Assembly: GCA_900318345.1 (NCBI GenBank) | Contig: ONKD01000005.1 | Span: 1 to 64,000, forward strand | Direction of reading: 5' to 3' | Source: an uncultured Prevotellaceae bacterium | GTDB lineage: Bacteria; Bacteroidota; Bacteroidia; Bacteroidales; Muribaculaceae | Length of the DNA: 64,000 bases | Shown here: in pieces, positions 42,994-52,340 of the stretch | Position numbering within the stretch: the first letter of the stretch is position 1 | Layout of the letters: the number at the start of each line of letters is the position of its first letter | Notes under the pieces: model-generated | The model's database searches: none | What the model was told of the DNA's origin: nothing | The model's input: only the letters and a program-made list of their open reading frames with translations | Program-made: the position numbers and the translations under genes

Positions 42994-43956
42994 ATGAGAA
43001 AAATAGTCATTCTTGACGGTTATGCCGGTAATCCTGGCGACCTGTCGTGGGAACCGATGAGGGCACTTGCCCCGTGTGACATCTATGACTTTGGCACGGC
43101 CGACACTGTGGTCGAGCGCTGCCAGGGGGCCGAGATGGTACTGACCAACAAAGTGCCTATCAATGCTGATGCCATTGCTCAACTGCCTGATTTGAAATAC
43201 ATCGGTGTGATGGCGACGGGATTCAATGTTGCTGATATCGCCGAGGCCAGCCGCCGCGGCATCGTGGTGACCAACGTGCCGGCCTACAGCACCGACAGCG
43301 TGGCGCAGTTGACGATAGCCCACTTGCTCAACATCTGCTGGCAACCCCAGCACTACACCGACGAGGCCCGTGACCTGAAGTGGACCAACTGTGGCAGCTA
43401 CGCCTATTTCAATACCCCGCTCATTGAGTTGGCTGGCAAGCAGATGGGTGTCGTGGGTATGGGCAACATCGGCAGCGCTGTGGCACGCATCGCTCAGGCG
43501 ATGAACATGCGCGTGATGGCATTCACCAGCAAGAGCCCCGACCAATTGCCCGAGGGCATCCTCAAGGCTGATGACCTAGAGCACCTGATGCGTACCAGCG
43601 ACGTGCTCACCCTGCATTGCCCGCTCAATGCCGACACAACCGGCATGATCAATGCCGAGCGCCTGGCGATGATGAAACAGGGGTCAATCGTGCTCAATAT
43701 GGCCCGTGGTGCGCTCATCGATGAGCAAGCACTGGCTGACGCGCTGAACAGCGGGCACCTCTATGCCGCCGCCGTGGACTGCACCAGCGTCGAGCCACCT
43801 GCAGCCGACCATCCCCTGCTCACGGCTCGCAACTGCTACCTCACGCCGCACATCGGCTGGACCAGCTTTGAGGCCCGCGTGCGCCTGATGGACGTCATCA
43901 CTAGCAACGTCGCCGCCTATCTCGACGGTAAACCCGTCAATGTTGTTAACCGATAA
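42994..43956 (+). CDS. D-2-hydroxyacid dehydrogenase (hydroxypyruvate/glycerate type)
   Basis: 320 residues. NAD-binding motif GVVGMGNIGSAVARIAQAM (about 149-167). Catalytic residues: Arg in NMARGALIDEQAL (about 235), Glu in TSVEPPAADHP (about 264) and His in TPHIGWTS (about 288). N-terminal MRKIVILDGYAGNPGDLSWEPM is typical of Bacteroidales enzymes named glycerate dehydrogenase. It reduces a 2-ketoacid such as hydroxypyruvate with NADH; the exact substrate is unproven. Followed after 12 bases by a PAS-domain gene. Confidence 0.9.
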   Translation: MRKIVILDGYAGNPGDLSWEPMRALAPCDIYDFGTADTVVERCQGAEMVLTNKVPINADAIAQLPDLKYIGVMATGFNVADIAEASRRGIVVTNVPAYSTDSVAQLTIAHLLNICWQPQHYTDEARDLKWTNCGSYAYFNTPLIELAGKQMGVVGMGNIGSAVARIAQAMNMRVMAFTSKSPDQLPEGILKADDLEHLMRTSDVLTLHCPLNADTTGMINAERLAMMKQGSIVLNMARGALIDEQALADALNSGHLYAAAVDCTSVEPPAADHPLLTARNCYLTPHIGWTSFEARVRLMDVITSNVAAYLDGKPVNVVNR

Positions 43957-43968
43957 TCGTAAATATCA

Positions 43969-44331
43969 ATGAACGAGCAAGATATCATCAACGAGGCCAT
44001 CGCTTGGGCCGAAGGTACCCATTGCGCTATCACCGTGTGTGACCTGGAGGGCAAAGTGATTTTCATGAACGAGCGGTCGAGGGCTACCTTCGACAAGGAC
44101 GGTCGCACCATGCTGGGCCAGAACCTGATGCCCTGTCACAGCGCGAAGTCACAAGAGAAAATCCGCCACATGATCGCCACCGACACCGTCAACTGCTACA
44201 CCATTGACAAGCAAGGTGTTAAGAAGATGATTTACCAGACTCCCTGGCGCGACCGTGACGGCAACGTACGCGGCATGGTCGAGATCTCCATGGTCATCCC
44301 CCAGGAAATGCCCCACTACGTCAGGTCCTAA
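43969..44331 (+). CDS. Stand-alone PAS-domain protein
   Basis: 120 residues, a single PAS fold: AITVCDLEGKVIFMNERSRATF, GQNLMPCHSAKSQEKIRHMI, VNCYTIDKQGVKKMIYQTPWRDRDGNVRGMVEISMVI. No kinase, GGDEF or DNA-binding domain is attached, so it may sense a ligand and act on another protein. It lies 12 bases after the dehydrogenase gene, so is probably co-transcribed. Confidence 0.85.
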   Translation: MNEQDIINEAIAWAEGTHCAITVCDLEGKVIFMNERSRATFDKDGRTMLGQNLMPCHSAKSQEKIRHMIATDTVNCYTIDKQGVKKMIYQTPWRDRDGNVRGMVEISMVIPQEMPHYVRS

Positions 44332-44590
44332 TCGTCAACCCCGCTGATTTTCAGCGTAATCCGCAATATCACGACAGGCACCCGCCGAACTGATCCGCTC
44401 AGTTCACGGGCGCCTGTCCTCTTGCCCATGGTTATGGCCCCAGCTTCTTGGCTTGTGTTCTTGCTCTGCGTTCAGGCTTGTAGTTATGGGACTTGCGCTA
44501 TGGTTTCTGGTTATGCTCTTCGCATTGGGCACATTGTTCAGGCCGCATTAGAGAATTATTAGCGCATTATTGTGCATATTTGACTCAAGA

Positions 44591-44622
44591 TTTGCGGGAA
44601 TCAAAAAAAAGCGATACTTTTG
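44591..44622 (+). promoter_or_regulatory. Promoter of the polysaccharide cluster
   Basis: TTTG (44591-44594), 20 bases, TACTTTTG (44615-44622): a consensus Bacteroidota promoter. The leader to the first gene is about 145 bases and C/G rich (CCGCCGCCCC). The gap 44332-44774 shows no gene. Confidence 0.8.
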
Positions 44623-44774
44623 TAGCTTAATGTTTGTGGCCGCAGCCGCCTTTTCGGAGCCCAGCCGCCCGCCACAACAATGACACAATAAGGTAACCCG
44701 CTGATAATGACTACTGCGATAGTGTCCCCAGCATTACCTACTCTCCACCCGTCCACCGCCGCCCCACGGCCCCG

Positions 44775-46331
44775 GTGACCCCTGTCATATCATCTATTGT
44801 TATTCAAGTGAATCAGTCTGAGAACTATCGCTCTGATAATAAGCGTATAGCAAGGAATACGCTCATTGTGTATGCTCGGCTTGTAGTGACAACAATAGTT
44901 GGAGTCCTTACATCGCGCTTTGTTTTACAAGCATTAGGAATCTCTGATTATGGCTTGTATAATGTCGTGGGAGGTGTAATAGCATTATTTGCGGTCATTG
45001 CGGGTTCAATGTCATCAACAACTATACGCTTTTTGAATATTGAAATCGGTAGGCATGATGGGAACCCAAATAAGATTTTTAACGTTTGCCAGGTCACTCA
45101 TATAGCATTTGCTGTTCTTGTTCTAATAATCGCTGAAACTATAGGTCTTTTTTATATATGGAATTATCTTAAAGTGGCACCTGATAAAGAGGGTGATGCA
45201 ATGTTTGTGTTTCAAGTGTCGACTATTGTCGCCTGCATTGGAATTATTAATGTCCCTTATCAGAGTGTATTCGTCGCTAAAGAAAAATTCCTACACATCG
45301 CAATCATTGATATAGTTAACTCTTTGATTAAGTTGGCTCTGATTTGGTTGTTATTATTCTACAAAGGAAACGCTCTTCGCCTTTATGCTATAATCATGAG
45401 CGTATCAACGTTTGTTTCGTTTATTGTCTATCATTATCTTTGTTTCAGGTATTGGCCTCGATTAGTTAGGTGGAGATTATATAGCAATTTTAGCGAGTAT
45501 AGAGAGTTACTGGTTTATAATAACTACAATTTATTGGCGAGTGTGGCCCTAATGGGACGTTCACAGGGCTCAAATATCCTTATTAATTTCTTCTTTGGAA
45601 CCATCGTCAATGGAGCTTATGGCATAGCAAGAACGGTACAAGGTTTTGTAGAGATGTTTACTGTGAATTTTGATTCGGCTTCTGCGCCGCAAATTACTCA
45701 GAGCGTTGGCAGGGGTGATATGCAACGGGCTTCATTTATTGCAAGCAGGTCTTGCCGCATCTGTCAGCTCTTGTCTCTTTGGATTGTTTTGCCACTGTAT
45801 GTTGAGATGGAGTTTCTTTTGAACCTTTGGTTAGGAGTCGTGCCTGATTACGCTGTGTCCTTTTGTCGTGTGATACTAGTCACGGTGATCGTTGCTTCTA
45901 CAGGAGGAGGCATGTTGCGTTTGAAAGATGCTTTGGGCAAAATCAAATGGTTCATGATCATTTACTCGTTTTGGAATTTTTTGACGCTGCCTATGGGCTA
46001 TTATCTTTTCAAACTTGGATACCCTCCAGTAACCATTTTATTATTATATATCATATCAGATGTTTTGAGCCGCATTAGTCAATTGGTCTTGATGAAGGTT
46101 ATATACAACTATGATATTTTGTCATTTATGAATGATGCTTATATTCGACCATTGGTTATCGTGATTTTAATGGTTGCTTATATTATCATATATAATCAAT
46201 TTCCAATTCAGTCATTGTTAGGACATATTTTGGGATTGATTATCACAGTAATTTTGGGAACATTGTTAGTTTTCTTCTTAGGTTTGTATGCAATAGAGAG
46301 GAACAAAGTTCTGTCTTATATTTCAAAATAA
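44775..46331 (+). CDS. Polysaccharide flippase (Wzx-like, MATE/MOP superfamily)
   Basis: About 518 residues, with around 12-14 hydrophobic segments, first NTLIVYARLVVTTIVGVLTSRFVLQALGISDYGLYNVVGGVIALFAVIAG. This GISDYGLYNVVGG stretch is typical of Bacteroidales polysaccharide biosynthesis flippases. The start is uncertain: there is no ATG before about residue 79, so the GTG at 44775 or the in-frame GTG at 44808 must be used. It moves lipid-linked repeat units across the inner membrane. First gene of the cluster; it is clearly more AT-rich than the flanking genes. Confidence 0.87.
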   Translation: MTPVISSIVIQVNQSENYRSDNKRIARNTLIVYARLVVTTIVGVLTSRFVLQALGISDYGLYNVVGGVIALFAVIAGSMSSTTIRFLNIEIGRHDGNPNKIFNVCQVTHIAFAVLVLIIAETIGLFYIWNYLKVAPDKEGDAMFVFQVSTIVACIGIINVPYQSVFVAKEKFLHIAIIDIVNSLIKLALIWLLLFYKGNALRLYAIIMSVSTFVSFIVYHYLCFRYWPRLVRWRLYSNFSEYRELLVYNNYNLLASVALMGRSQGSNILINFFFGTIVNGAYGIARTVQGFVEMFTVNFDSASAPQITQSVGRGDMQRASFIASRSCRICQLLSLWIVLPLYVEMEFLLNLWLGVVPDYAVSFCRVILVTVIVASTGGGMLRLKDALGKIKWFMIIYSFWNFLTLPMGYYLFKLGYPPVTILLLYIISDVLSRISQLVLMKVIYNYDILSFMNDAYIRPLVIVILMVAYIIIYNQFPIQSLLGHILGLIITVILGTLLVFFLGLYAIERNKVLSYISK

Positions 46332-46339
46332 GTTTATAA

Positions 46340-47251
46340 ATGAATATCCAACAGATTCTTAAAGGGCAAGTGCGAAATTTCTTGATAGATCATTATCCAA
46401 AGCTGGTAATTGATTTAGACTGGCCGCGTGAATTTGGTCATAAAATTGATTGGAAGAACCCTCGGGATATAAACGAGAAAATCCAATGGCTTATTTGCTA
46501 TTCTGATACAAATGAGTGGACGAGACTTGCAGATAAGTATAGAGTTCGTGATTTTGTTAAAGAAAGAGGATTAGAGCATATTTTGACAAGACTTTACGGA
46601 GTATGGGATAATGCTCAAGATATTAGTTTTGATGATTTGCCAGATAAGTTTGTTCTGAAGTGCAATCACGATAGCGGATCAACCCTAGTTGTAGACAGGT
46701 CAAAAAAGTTCAATAAAGAACAAATTATATCGTTCTACAATGATAGGTTGAAGAAAAAGTTTGGATATAAGATATGTGAGCCTCATTATAATAAGATAAA
46801 ACCACTTGTGCTTGCAGAGGAGTGTTTAGAAGATAACATAGAAGTCTCAAAGACATCTCTTGTCGATTACAAGGTGTGGGCATTTAACGGACGCGTCAAA
46901 GCTATTTGGGTGTGTCACAATAGAACATCTGATGATAAATTTGTCAATGTATATGACTTAAATTGGTCATACCATCCAGAATATTCTGTCTTTTATAAAT
47001 ATTATCGAGATGGAAAAGGTTCTGTGCCACGCCCTAAGTGTTTAAAAGAAATGATTCATGCGGCATCTGTTTTGTCAAAAGGTTTTCCTCAAGTTAGAGT
47101 CGATTTCTATATAGTTGGTGAGAGATTGTATTTTGGAGAGATGACCTTTACTGGTACTGCAGGTCGTATGAAGCAATATACAGAAGACTTTCTTAAGCAA
47201 TTGGGCGACGAAATAGAATTGCCTCCCAAACAAATCCCAATTAAATTTTAG
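46340..47251 (+). CDS. TupA-like ATP-grasp protein
   Basis: 303 residues. ATP-grasp family of the TupA (teichuronopeptide) type: NPRDINEKIQWLICYSDTNEWTRLADKYRVRDFVKERGLEHILTRLYGVWD, FVLKCNHDSGS, LAEECLEDNIE, DYKVWAFNGRVKAIWVC, RVDFYIVGERLYFGEMTFTG. Members sit in surface polysaccharide clusters and probably attach amino acids or act on glycans with ATP. It starts 8 bases after the flippase stop. Confidence 0.87.
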   Translation: MNIQQILKGQVRNFLIDHYPKLVIDLDWPREFGHKIDWKNPRDINEKIQWLICYSDTNEWTRLADKYRVRDFVKERGLEHILTRLYGVWDNAQDISFDDLPDKFVLKCNHDSGSTLVVDRSKKFNKEQIISFYNDRLKKKFGYKICEPHYNKIKPLVLAEECLEDNIEVSKTSLVDYKVWAFNGRVKAIWVCHNRTSDDKFVNVYDLNWSYHPEYSVFYKYYRDGKGSVPRPKCLKEMIHAASVLSKGFPQVRVDFYIVGERLYFGEMTFTGTAGRMKQYTEDFLKQLGDEIELPPKQIPIKF

Positions 47252-47293
47252 TTGTCCTCAAGAGATAAGTTATCAATGAGATGAACCTATGAG

Positions 47294-48427
47294 GTGAAGA
47301 TATTATACGTCTTACATACATCAAGAATGGATGGTTCTACCATGTCTTTTTTAAGCATGGTAGAAGATATTCTTCGTAAAGAAGTTGATGTTATTGCGGC
47401 AGGCCCAAAATTGCAATTAGAATTAAAAAGGAAGCTTGAGGCTTTAGAAATTCCATATCATGAGATAAGGCTAGCGGAGAATCTTTATCCCCATAAAGAT
47501 ATAAAGTATCCATTGCGGGTTTTAAATTTGTTGAGAAGAAAACGAAATAGTGCCCGAGACCTGCTGCACATCGCTTTGAGGTATAAACCAGACATAATTC
47601 ACACTAATTCAGGTGTGATAATAGAAGGGTATGAGGTGGCAAATAAACTGAATATACCGCATGTGTGGCATCTTAGAGAGTATCAAGATAAGGACTTTTC
47701 TTGGGAAACATTCCCTTCAAAATCATACTTCATCAGGAAATTGCATCATTCTTATGTTGTAACAATCACCGATGATATTAGGAGGCATTTTAATTTGTTG
47801 GAAGATAAAAGCGCTCTTACTATCCATAATGGCGTGTGCCATATAAGTGATCAAGTTGCTTTTACAGAGAAGAAAGATAAGTATTTTCTATGCGCTAGTC
47901 GTATTAGTGATGAAAAGGGTTACGATGATGTAATAAAAGTTTTCTCAAAGTTCTACATTAATCATTCTGACTATCGATTGGTGATTTTGGGAGAAGGTGA
48001 TAAACAATATATAGAAAGCCTCAGGAATAAAGCAAAAGCATTAGGTTGTAGTTCAGCTATAGACTGGTTGGGTTATAAATCGAATGTGATGCCTTATATG
48101 CAGCGCGCAACAGCTTTAATTGTTGCGTCCCATTTTGAGGGATTTGGAAGAATGACAGCCGAAGCTTGTTTTGCGGGTTGTTTGGTCGTTGGGCGTAATT
48201 CTGGCGGCACGAAGGAAATACTCTCTGAAACGGGTGGTTATCTATTTGATGATAATCAGGGCTTTTTGAAAGCGTTGAATGATGTTGTCTTATTATCGAA
48301 GGAGGAATACAAAAAAAAGGCTTTATTTGCGCAGAAAAAAGCACAGGAGTTGTATTCGATTGAGGGTAATGTAGAAAAGATATACAATTTTTACCAAAAA
48401 ATACTATCTGATAAACATGAAGGCTAG
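47294..48427 (+). CDS. GT4-family glycosyltransferase
   Basis: 377 residues from a GTG at 47294 (VKILYVLHTSRMDGSTMSFLSMVE). GT-B fold: the N-terminal part has LRYKPDIIHTNSGVIIEG. The C-terminal part has YFLCASRISDEKGYDDVIKVF, LVILGEGDKQYIESL, DWLGYKSNVMPYMQRATALIVAS and FEGFGRMTAEACFAGCLVVGRNSGGTKEIL, the GT4 donor-binding E-x7-E pattern. It adds a sugar from a nucleotide donor to a growing glycan. The next gene's start overlaps it by 11 bases. Confidence 0.9.
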   Translation: MKILYVLHTSRMDGSTMSFLSMVEDILRKEVDVIAAGPKLQLELKRKLEALEIPYHEIRLAENLYPHKDIKYPLRVLNLLRRKRNSARDLLHIALRYKPDIIHTNSGVIIEGYEVANKLNIPHVWHLREYQDKDFSWETFPSKSYFIRKLHHSYVVTITDDIRRHFNLLEDKSALTIHNGVCHISDQVAFTEKKDKYFLCASRISDEKGYDDVIKVFSKFYINHSDYRLVILGEGDKQYIESLRNKAKALGCSSAIDWLGYKSNVMPYMQRATALIVASHFEGFGRMTAEACFAGCLVVGRNSGGTKEILSETGGYLFDDNQGFLKALNDVVLLSKEEYKKKALFAQKKAQELYSIEGNVEKIYNFYQKILSDKHEG

Positions 48428-49505
48428 GGTTATAGCGTTTTACCTTCCTCAGTTTCATGAGATTCCTGAGAATAACGAATGGTGGGGCAAGGGCTTTACC
48501 GAGTGGACCAGTGTCAGGGGCGCAAAACCTTTGTTTAAAGGACATGTCCAGCCAAAGGTTCCTGGCGAATTAGGCTATTATAATCTGCTTGATCCCGAAA
48601 TCAGAGAGCGTCAGGCCCAATTGGCGCGTGAAGCCGGGATAGAGGGTTTTATCTATTGGCATTATTGGTTCGGCAACGGCAAGCAATTGCTTGAAAGGCC
48701 ATTTAACGAGGTGTTGCAGTCCGGCAAACCTGATTTCCCATTTTGTTTAGGATGGGCCAATCACACTTGGAGCAGGAAGACATGGACGAAGTATAAGAAA
48801 GGAGGAAGACAAACGCTAATTGAACAGACTTATCCTGGCGATGAGGATATCGTTGCGCATTTCTATAACGTGTTACCGGCCTTTAAGGACCACCGCTACA
48901 TCACTGTAGATGATAAGCCCCTGTTTCTGGTTTGGGCACCATTGTTCTTGCCCAATCCGGCCCATTTCATGGAAATGTGGAACAAGCTTGCCGTGGAAAA
49001 CGGCTTAAAGGGTATTCATTTTGTTGGATTGCAAGGTGGGCCATTGAGAGGTTATAAAGAAACACTTGACCTAGGCTTTAATGCATTAAACTGGGAGAAC
49101 TTTTATCATGCCGAGATGAAGGCCTCTTGGATAAAAACCTATCTTTTCCCCAAGATTCACCGTTTCTATACCTCCAAATATTTACTAAAGAAGTATCACT
49201 ACAAGGATATTATCAGCAATTGTTTTACTGATATCGATAAACTGGAAAATGTATATCCTACTGTGGTCTCCAATTATGACCGCTCGCCGCGTGGTGCTCA
49301 TAAGGCTGTACTTTTCTATGGCTCAACACCTGAGTTGTTTAAGCAACATGTGAAACAAGCGGTAGAGCTAGTTCAGCACAAGCAGGAGCAACACCGTCTA
49401 ATCTTTCTCCGCTCATGGAATGAATGGGGAGAAGGCAACTACATGGAACCGGATGCCGAATTCGGAAGACAATACATTGATACCCTGCGAGAAGTTTTGG
49501 AATAG
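48417..49505 (+). CDS. WbsX-like glycan protein (GH99-like)
   Basis: 362 residues. WbsX family signature: MKARVIAFYLPQFHEIPENNEWWGKGFTEWTSV at the start, LLDPEIRERQAQLAREAGIEGFIYWHYWFGNGKQLLERPF, FCLGWANHTWSR, and SWNEWGEGNYMEPD near the end. The family (glycosyltransferase WbsX, structurally GH99/GH71-like) is found in O-antigen and capsule clusters; its exact reaction is uncertain. Composition is less AT-rich than the preceding three genes, suggesting a different origin. Confidence 0.9.
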   Translation: MKARVIAFYLPQFHEIPENNEWWGKGFTEWTSVRGAKPLFKGHVQPKVPGELGYYNLLDPEIRERQAQLAREAGIEGFIYWHYWFGNGKQLLERPFNEVLQSGKPDFPFCLGWANHTWSRKTWTKYKKGGRQTLIEQTYPGDEDIVAHFYNVLPAFKDHRYITVDDKPLFLVWAPLFLPNPAHFMEMWNKLAVENGLKGIHFVGLQGGPLRGYKETLDLGFNALNWENFYHAEMKASWIKTYLFPKIHRFYTSKYLLKKYHYKDIISNCFTDIDKLENVYPTVVSNYDRSPRGAHKAVLFYGSTPELFKQHVKQAVELVQHKQEQHRLIFLRSWNEWGEGNYMEPDAEFGRQYIDTLREVLE

Positions 49506-49538
49506 TAATTATATTCTTTAAGGTGAATTAGATGTGAG

Positions 49539-50288
49539 ATGATACCGCGGGTGGTTCATTATTGTTGGTTTGGGCGGAATCCGTTGCCTGCTAGTGCTGT
49601 CAAGTGCATTGAGAGCTGGCGGCGATATATGCCTGGCTGTAAGATCAAGGAGTGGAACGAGGACAACTTTGATGTCAACAGCGTTCCCTATATTAGCGAG
49701 GCTTATGCGGCAAAGAAATACGCTTTTGTGAGCGACTATGCACGCTTTTGGATCCTTTATCACTATGGCGGGGTGTATTTTGACACTGACGTTGAGCTGA
49801 TAAAGCCGATTGATGATATTCTGGAGCGAGGAGCTTTCATGGGCATCGAGGATATTTATCCTGAACATGACCCATATCCATTAGTGGCTCCAGGCTTGGG
49901 TATGGCAGTTGAAGCTGGCCATGAATTTTATAAGAAGGAATTGGATTACTACGCTGGCGTGCATTTCTTGCAGCCAGATGGAAGCTATGACCACGAGACG
50001 GTGGTGCGCCGCACGACAGCATTGCTTGTCGAGGAGGGCCTTGAGCCGCGTCATGCCATGCAGCAGGTGGCGGGGATATGGATTTATCCCAAGGAGTTTT
50101 TCAATCCGCTTGATGACTTGACAGGCAGGTTGGTAAAGACCGAAAATACGAGGTCGATACATTGGTATGCTCGCACATGGCAGAACCGTAGCCCATTGAA
50201 GCAGCGCTTGTCGCGGTGGTCGCATCGGGTGTTTGGTTTCACGCTGCATCGGATCAAGAATTTCATCACGGGCGAGAAAGACTATTAA
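49539..50288 (+). CDS. GT32-like glycosyltransferase (DXD sugar-binding type)
   Basis: 249 residues. Begins IPRVVHYCWFGRNPLPASAVKCIESWRRYMPGCKIKEWNEDNFDV, the hallmark start of the Gly_transf_sug family. AFVSDYARFWILYHYGGVYFDTDVEL contains the DxD metal/nucleotide-sugar motif (about 89-91). The C-terminus (SIHWYARTWQ, RWSHRVFGFTLHRIK) is basic and may touch the membrane. It transfers a hexose in capsule or O-antigen assembly. Last gene of the cluster, followed by a terminator at 50320-50344. Confidence 0.9.
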   Translation: MIPRVVHYCWFGRNPLPASAVKCIESWRRYMPGCKIKEWNEDNFDVNSVPYISEAYAAKKYAFVSDYARFWILYHYGGVYFDTDVELIKPIDDILERGAFMGIEDIYPEHDPYPLVAPGLGMAVEAGHEFYKKELDYYAGVHFLQPDGSYDHETVVRRTTALLVEEGLEPRHAMQQVAGIWIYPKEFFNPLDDLTGRLVKTENTRSIHWYARTWQNRSPLKQRLSRWSHRVFGFTLHRIKNFITGEKDY

Positions 50289-50319
50289 CAAATTGTAGAA
50301 TAAAAATATAGCATTGGAG

Positions 50320-50344
50320 AAGCTGGCTTGCGGGCCGGCTTTTC
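50320..50344 (+). terminator. Terminator of the polysaccharide cluster
   Basis: AAGCTGGC (50320-50327) pairs with GCCGGCTT (50334-50341), one G-T, loop TTGCGG, then TTTC. Confidence 0.75.
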
Positions 50345-50444
50345 TTGTGCCATGGGGCGATACTGATGGGACAAGTGCTGTTGCGGATGCTTTCTCTTGA
50401 TTGTTTCTGTAATTCACTGGTTAATAGCTAATTAAAACGATATT

Positions 50445-50510
50445 CGGTCAAAAAAACACAAGTTTTGGGTCAAAAAAACACAAATTATCCAAACGCTTTT
50501 TGGCGTTTTT
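50445..50510. repeat. Short direct repeat and second hairpin in the 50289-50922 gap
   Basis: GGTCAAAAAAACACAA occurs twice, about 21 bases apart (from about 50447 and 50468), followed by a hairpin AAACGC/GCGTTT (50491-50508) ending in T. The gap 50289-50922 otherwise shows no ORF or RNA I can support. Confidence 0.45.
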
Positions 50511-50922
50511 CATAATCTGGGTGATGAGGTGTCAGTACATTTGCGCATCAAAAAATTTGACCCTCATACTGAAACGCTGACGCTTGAAAACTCCTAAAAG
50601 CGTAATTATAGATGGCTGGAAACCGTACCCCGTTTCTGGCCATTTTTGATTTATACTGTTCAATGTGATCTAGCCCATGGCATTAATGTAACCATGATCC
50701 AATTTTTTCGTTATGGATTATTGCGAATGTCTGCTTTAGCATGAACTGCTGCTGAAGGGACGTTGCGGTGTTGGCGCTATTTGGGTTTTGTGTGTGAAAA
50801 AATTATTATGTGAAAAAATGTTGATGGGTTGAGATTTTTGAGGTTGTGAGTTTCAAAATTCGCCGCTTTTATAGTAATTTAGCAGGTTAAATAATGATAG
50901 AATGGTTAAATTGATACTGGAA

Positions 50923-51816
50923 ATGAAACATATCGCTCTGATAATCATTGTGTTGATGGTCGCTGGGTTGCGCTTGTCGGCACAGGAACAGCTGGCCGAG
51001 CAACAGCCTGGCACCTTGTTTGCTTATCCCATGGCCCCAGACACTTGCTCCACGCTTGAGGCTCGCTGCAATTATATCATCACCCACTTTTGGGACAATT
51101 ATGACATCAGTAAGCCCATTACCGATCAGGCTGCGTTTGAGAGGACGTTCCGTGATTTTGTGGATTTCTTCCGTTACGGACATCGCAACGTTGTTTTGTC
51201 AACCGTTCGCGATTTTGTGAATAAGGCCCAGTCTAACACGTCAAACCTTCAAAAGGTGGGTGAGGTGGCAGAGCGGGCGCTATATGGTACCGAGGCCGAG
51301 TATTGGAGTGATGAGGTATATGTGGCGTTTGCCAAGGCACTTGCTTCGTCCAAGAAGTTGCCTAAGGATGTTCGTGACCACTATGGTAATCAGTTGGCGC
51401 GCATCAATGCCGTTCAGGTGGGCAGTGCACTGGATTTTGAGTTCTTCGACGCCACTGGAGCAAAGCGCCGGTTGAGCGATTATCCCGCCAAGAGTTATGT
51501 GCTGTTGTTTATCGATGATAGCGCTGACAGTTCCATTGGCCGCCTGCGCTTGAGTGCTGATGTCGCCCTCAATGCCCTGCTCGACGCGGGCAATGCCGTG
51601 CTGGTGTGCCTGTCCATGAACAAGTATAGTGCCGATTGGGCGTCAGCAGCTGCGGGATATGCCAACAACTGGATCGTGGGTTGCAATGCCAACCTGCCCA
51701 ATCAACTGGACTTGCGTGTTTTCCCCTGCTGCTATGTGCTGGACGAGCAGCGCACGATAGTGAATAAGAGTCTCTCGGTCGATGGACTGATGTCTGCCGT
51801 TAACCCCAACTACTAA
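50923..51816 (+). CDS. DUF5106 protein with thioredoxin-like C-terminal domain
   Basis: 297 residues from the ATG at 50923, which gives a clean signal peptide (MKHIALIIIVLMVAGLRLSAQ); an ATG 21 bases upstream is possible. The N-terminal helical region TCSTLEARCNYIITHFWDNYDIS ... FVDFFRYGH is typical of DUF5106. The C-terminal half (GSALDFEFFDATGAKRRLSDYPAKSYVLLFIDD) looks like a TlpA/thioredoxin fold, but the active-site CxxC is not seen; DDSADSS stands in its place. A periplasmic protein of unknown role, upstream of a DoxX gene. Confidence 0.8.
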   Translation: MKHIALIIIVLMVAGLRLSAQEQLAEQQPGTLFAYPMAPDTCSTLEARCNYIITHFWDNYDISKPITDQAAFERTFRDFVDFFRYGHRNVVLSTVRDFVNKAQSNTSNLQKVGEVAERALYGTEAEYWSDEVYVAFAKALASSKKLPKDVRDHYGNQLARINAVQVGSALDFEFFDATGAKRRLSDYPAKSYVLLFIDDSADSSIGRLRLSADVALNALLDAGNAVLVCLSMNKYSADWASAAAGYANNWIVGCNANLPNQLDLRVFPCCYVLDEQRTIVNKSLSVDGLMSAVNPNY

Positions 51817-51827
51817 TGTGACAATAG

Positions 51828-52316
51828 ATGATGACAAATTTCTTTAAAAACCTGTTTCTTTACAGTGTGGGGCACACCTACAGCAACCTTTCGCGTCTGT
51901 TCCTGCGCTTGTTCACGGGCATCATGTTTCTACAACTGTGCATCCGTCAGATGCTGAATTTTGACCAGATTGTTCCCACTTTCAACGGTTTCATGGGTTT
52001 GTCGCCCGAGGCCTCGGTGACCGCTCTGGTCATTGTCGAGATGCTGTGTGCCGTGTGCATCATGCTGGGCTTGCTCACTAGGCTTGCCGTGCTGTTTCCT
52101 CTGGGGCTGATGCTGGTTGCCGAGGATGTCATCATGTCGTCTCAGGCATCGGTTTCTGACCAGCTATTCAATTTCCAGCCCGGTTATCCCGTGATGTTCA
52201 TTGGCATTTTCATATACATGCTCTTGGCGGGGCCAGGCAAGATTTCGCTGGACTACATCATTGCGGCTCATTTTACCGAGAATTCCGTTGAGGAGGAGGT
52301 GCTTGACAAGGCCTAA
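51828..52316 (+). CDS. DoxX-family membrane protein
   Basis: 162 residues with four hydrophobic segments (LFLRLFTGIMFLQLCIRQML; VTALVIVEMLCAVCIMLGLLTRLAVLFPLGLMLVAED; YPVMFIGIFIYMLLAGPGKISLDYII). The LLRL..G..F, LG..T and GPGKISLD features match DoxX/SURF4-type proteins, small inner-membrane proteins linked to redox or thiosulfate functions. It starts 11 bases after the DUF5106 gene, so the two are an operon. Confidence 0.83.
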   Translation: MMTNFFKNLFLYSVGHTYSNLSRLFLRLFTGIMFLQLCIRQMLNFDQIVPTFNGFMGLSPEASVTALVIVEMLCAVCIMLGLLTRLAVLFPLGLMLVAEDVIMSSQASVSDQLFNFQPGYPVMFIGIFIYMLLAGPGKISLDYIIAAHFTENSVEEEVLDKA

Positions 52317-52340
52317 CCGAGCAAAAGATAATCAATCTAT

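Noticed and set aside
50445..50485. CRISPR-like reading of the short repeated GGTCAAAAAAACACAA
   Set aside because: Only two copies, spacing of a few bases and no cas genes in the window.
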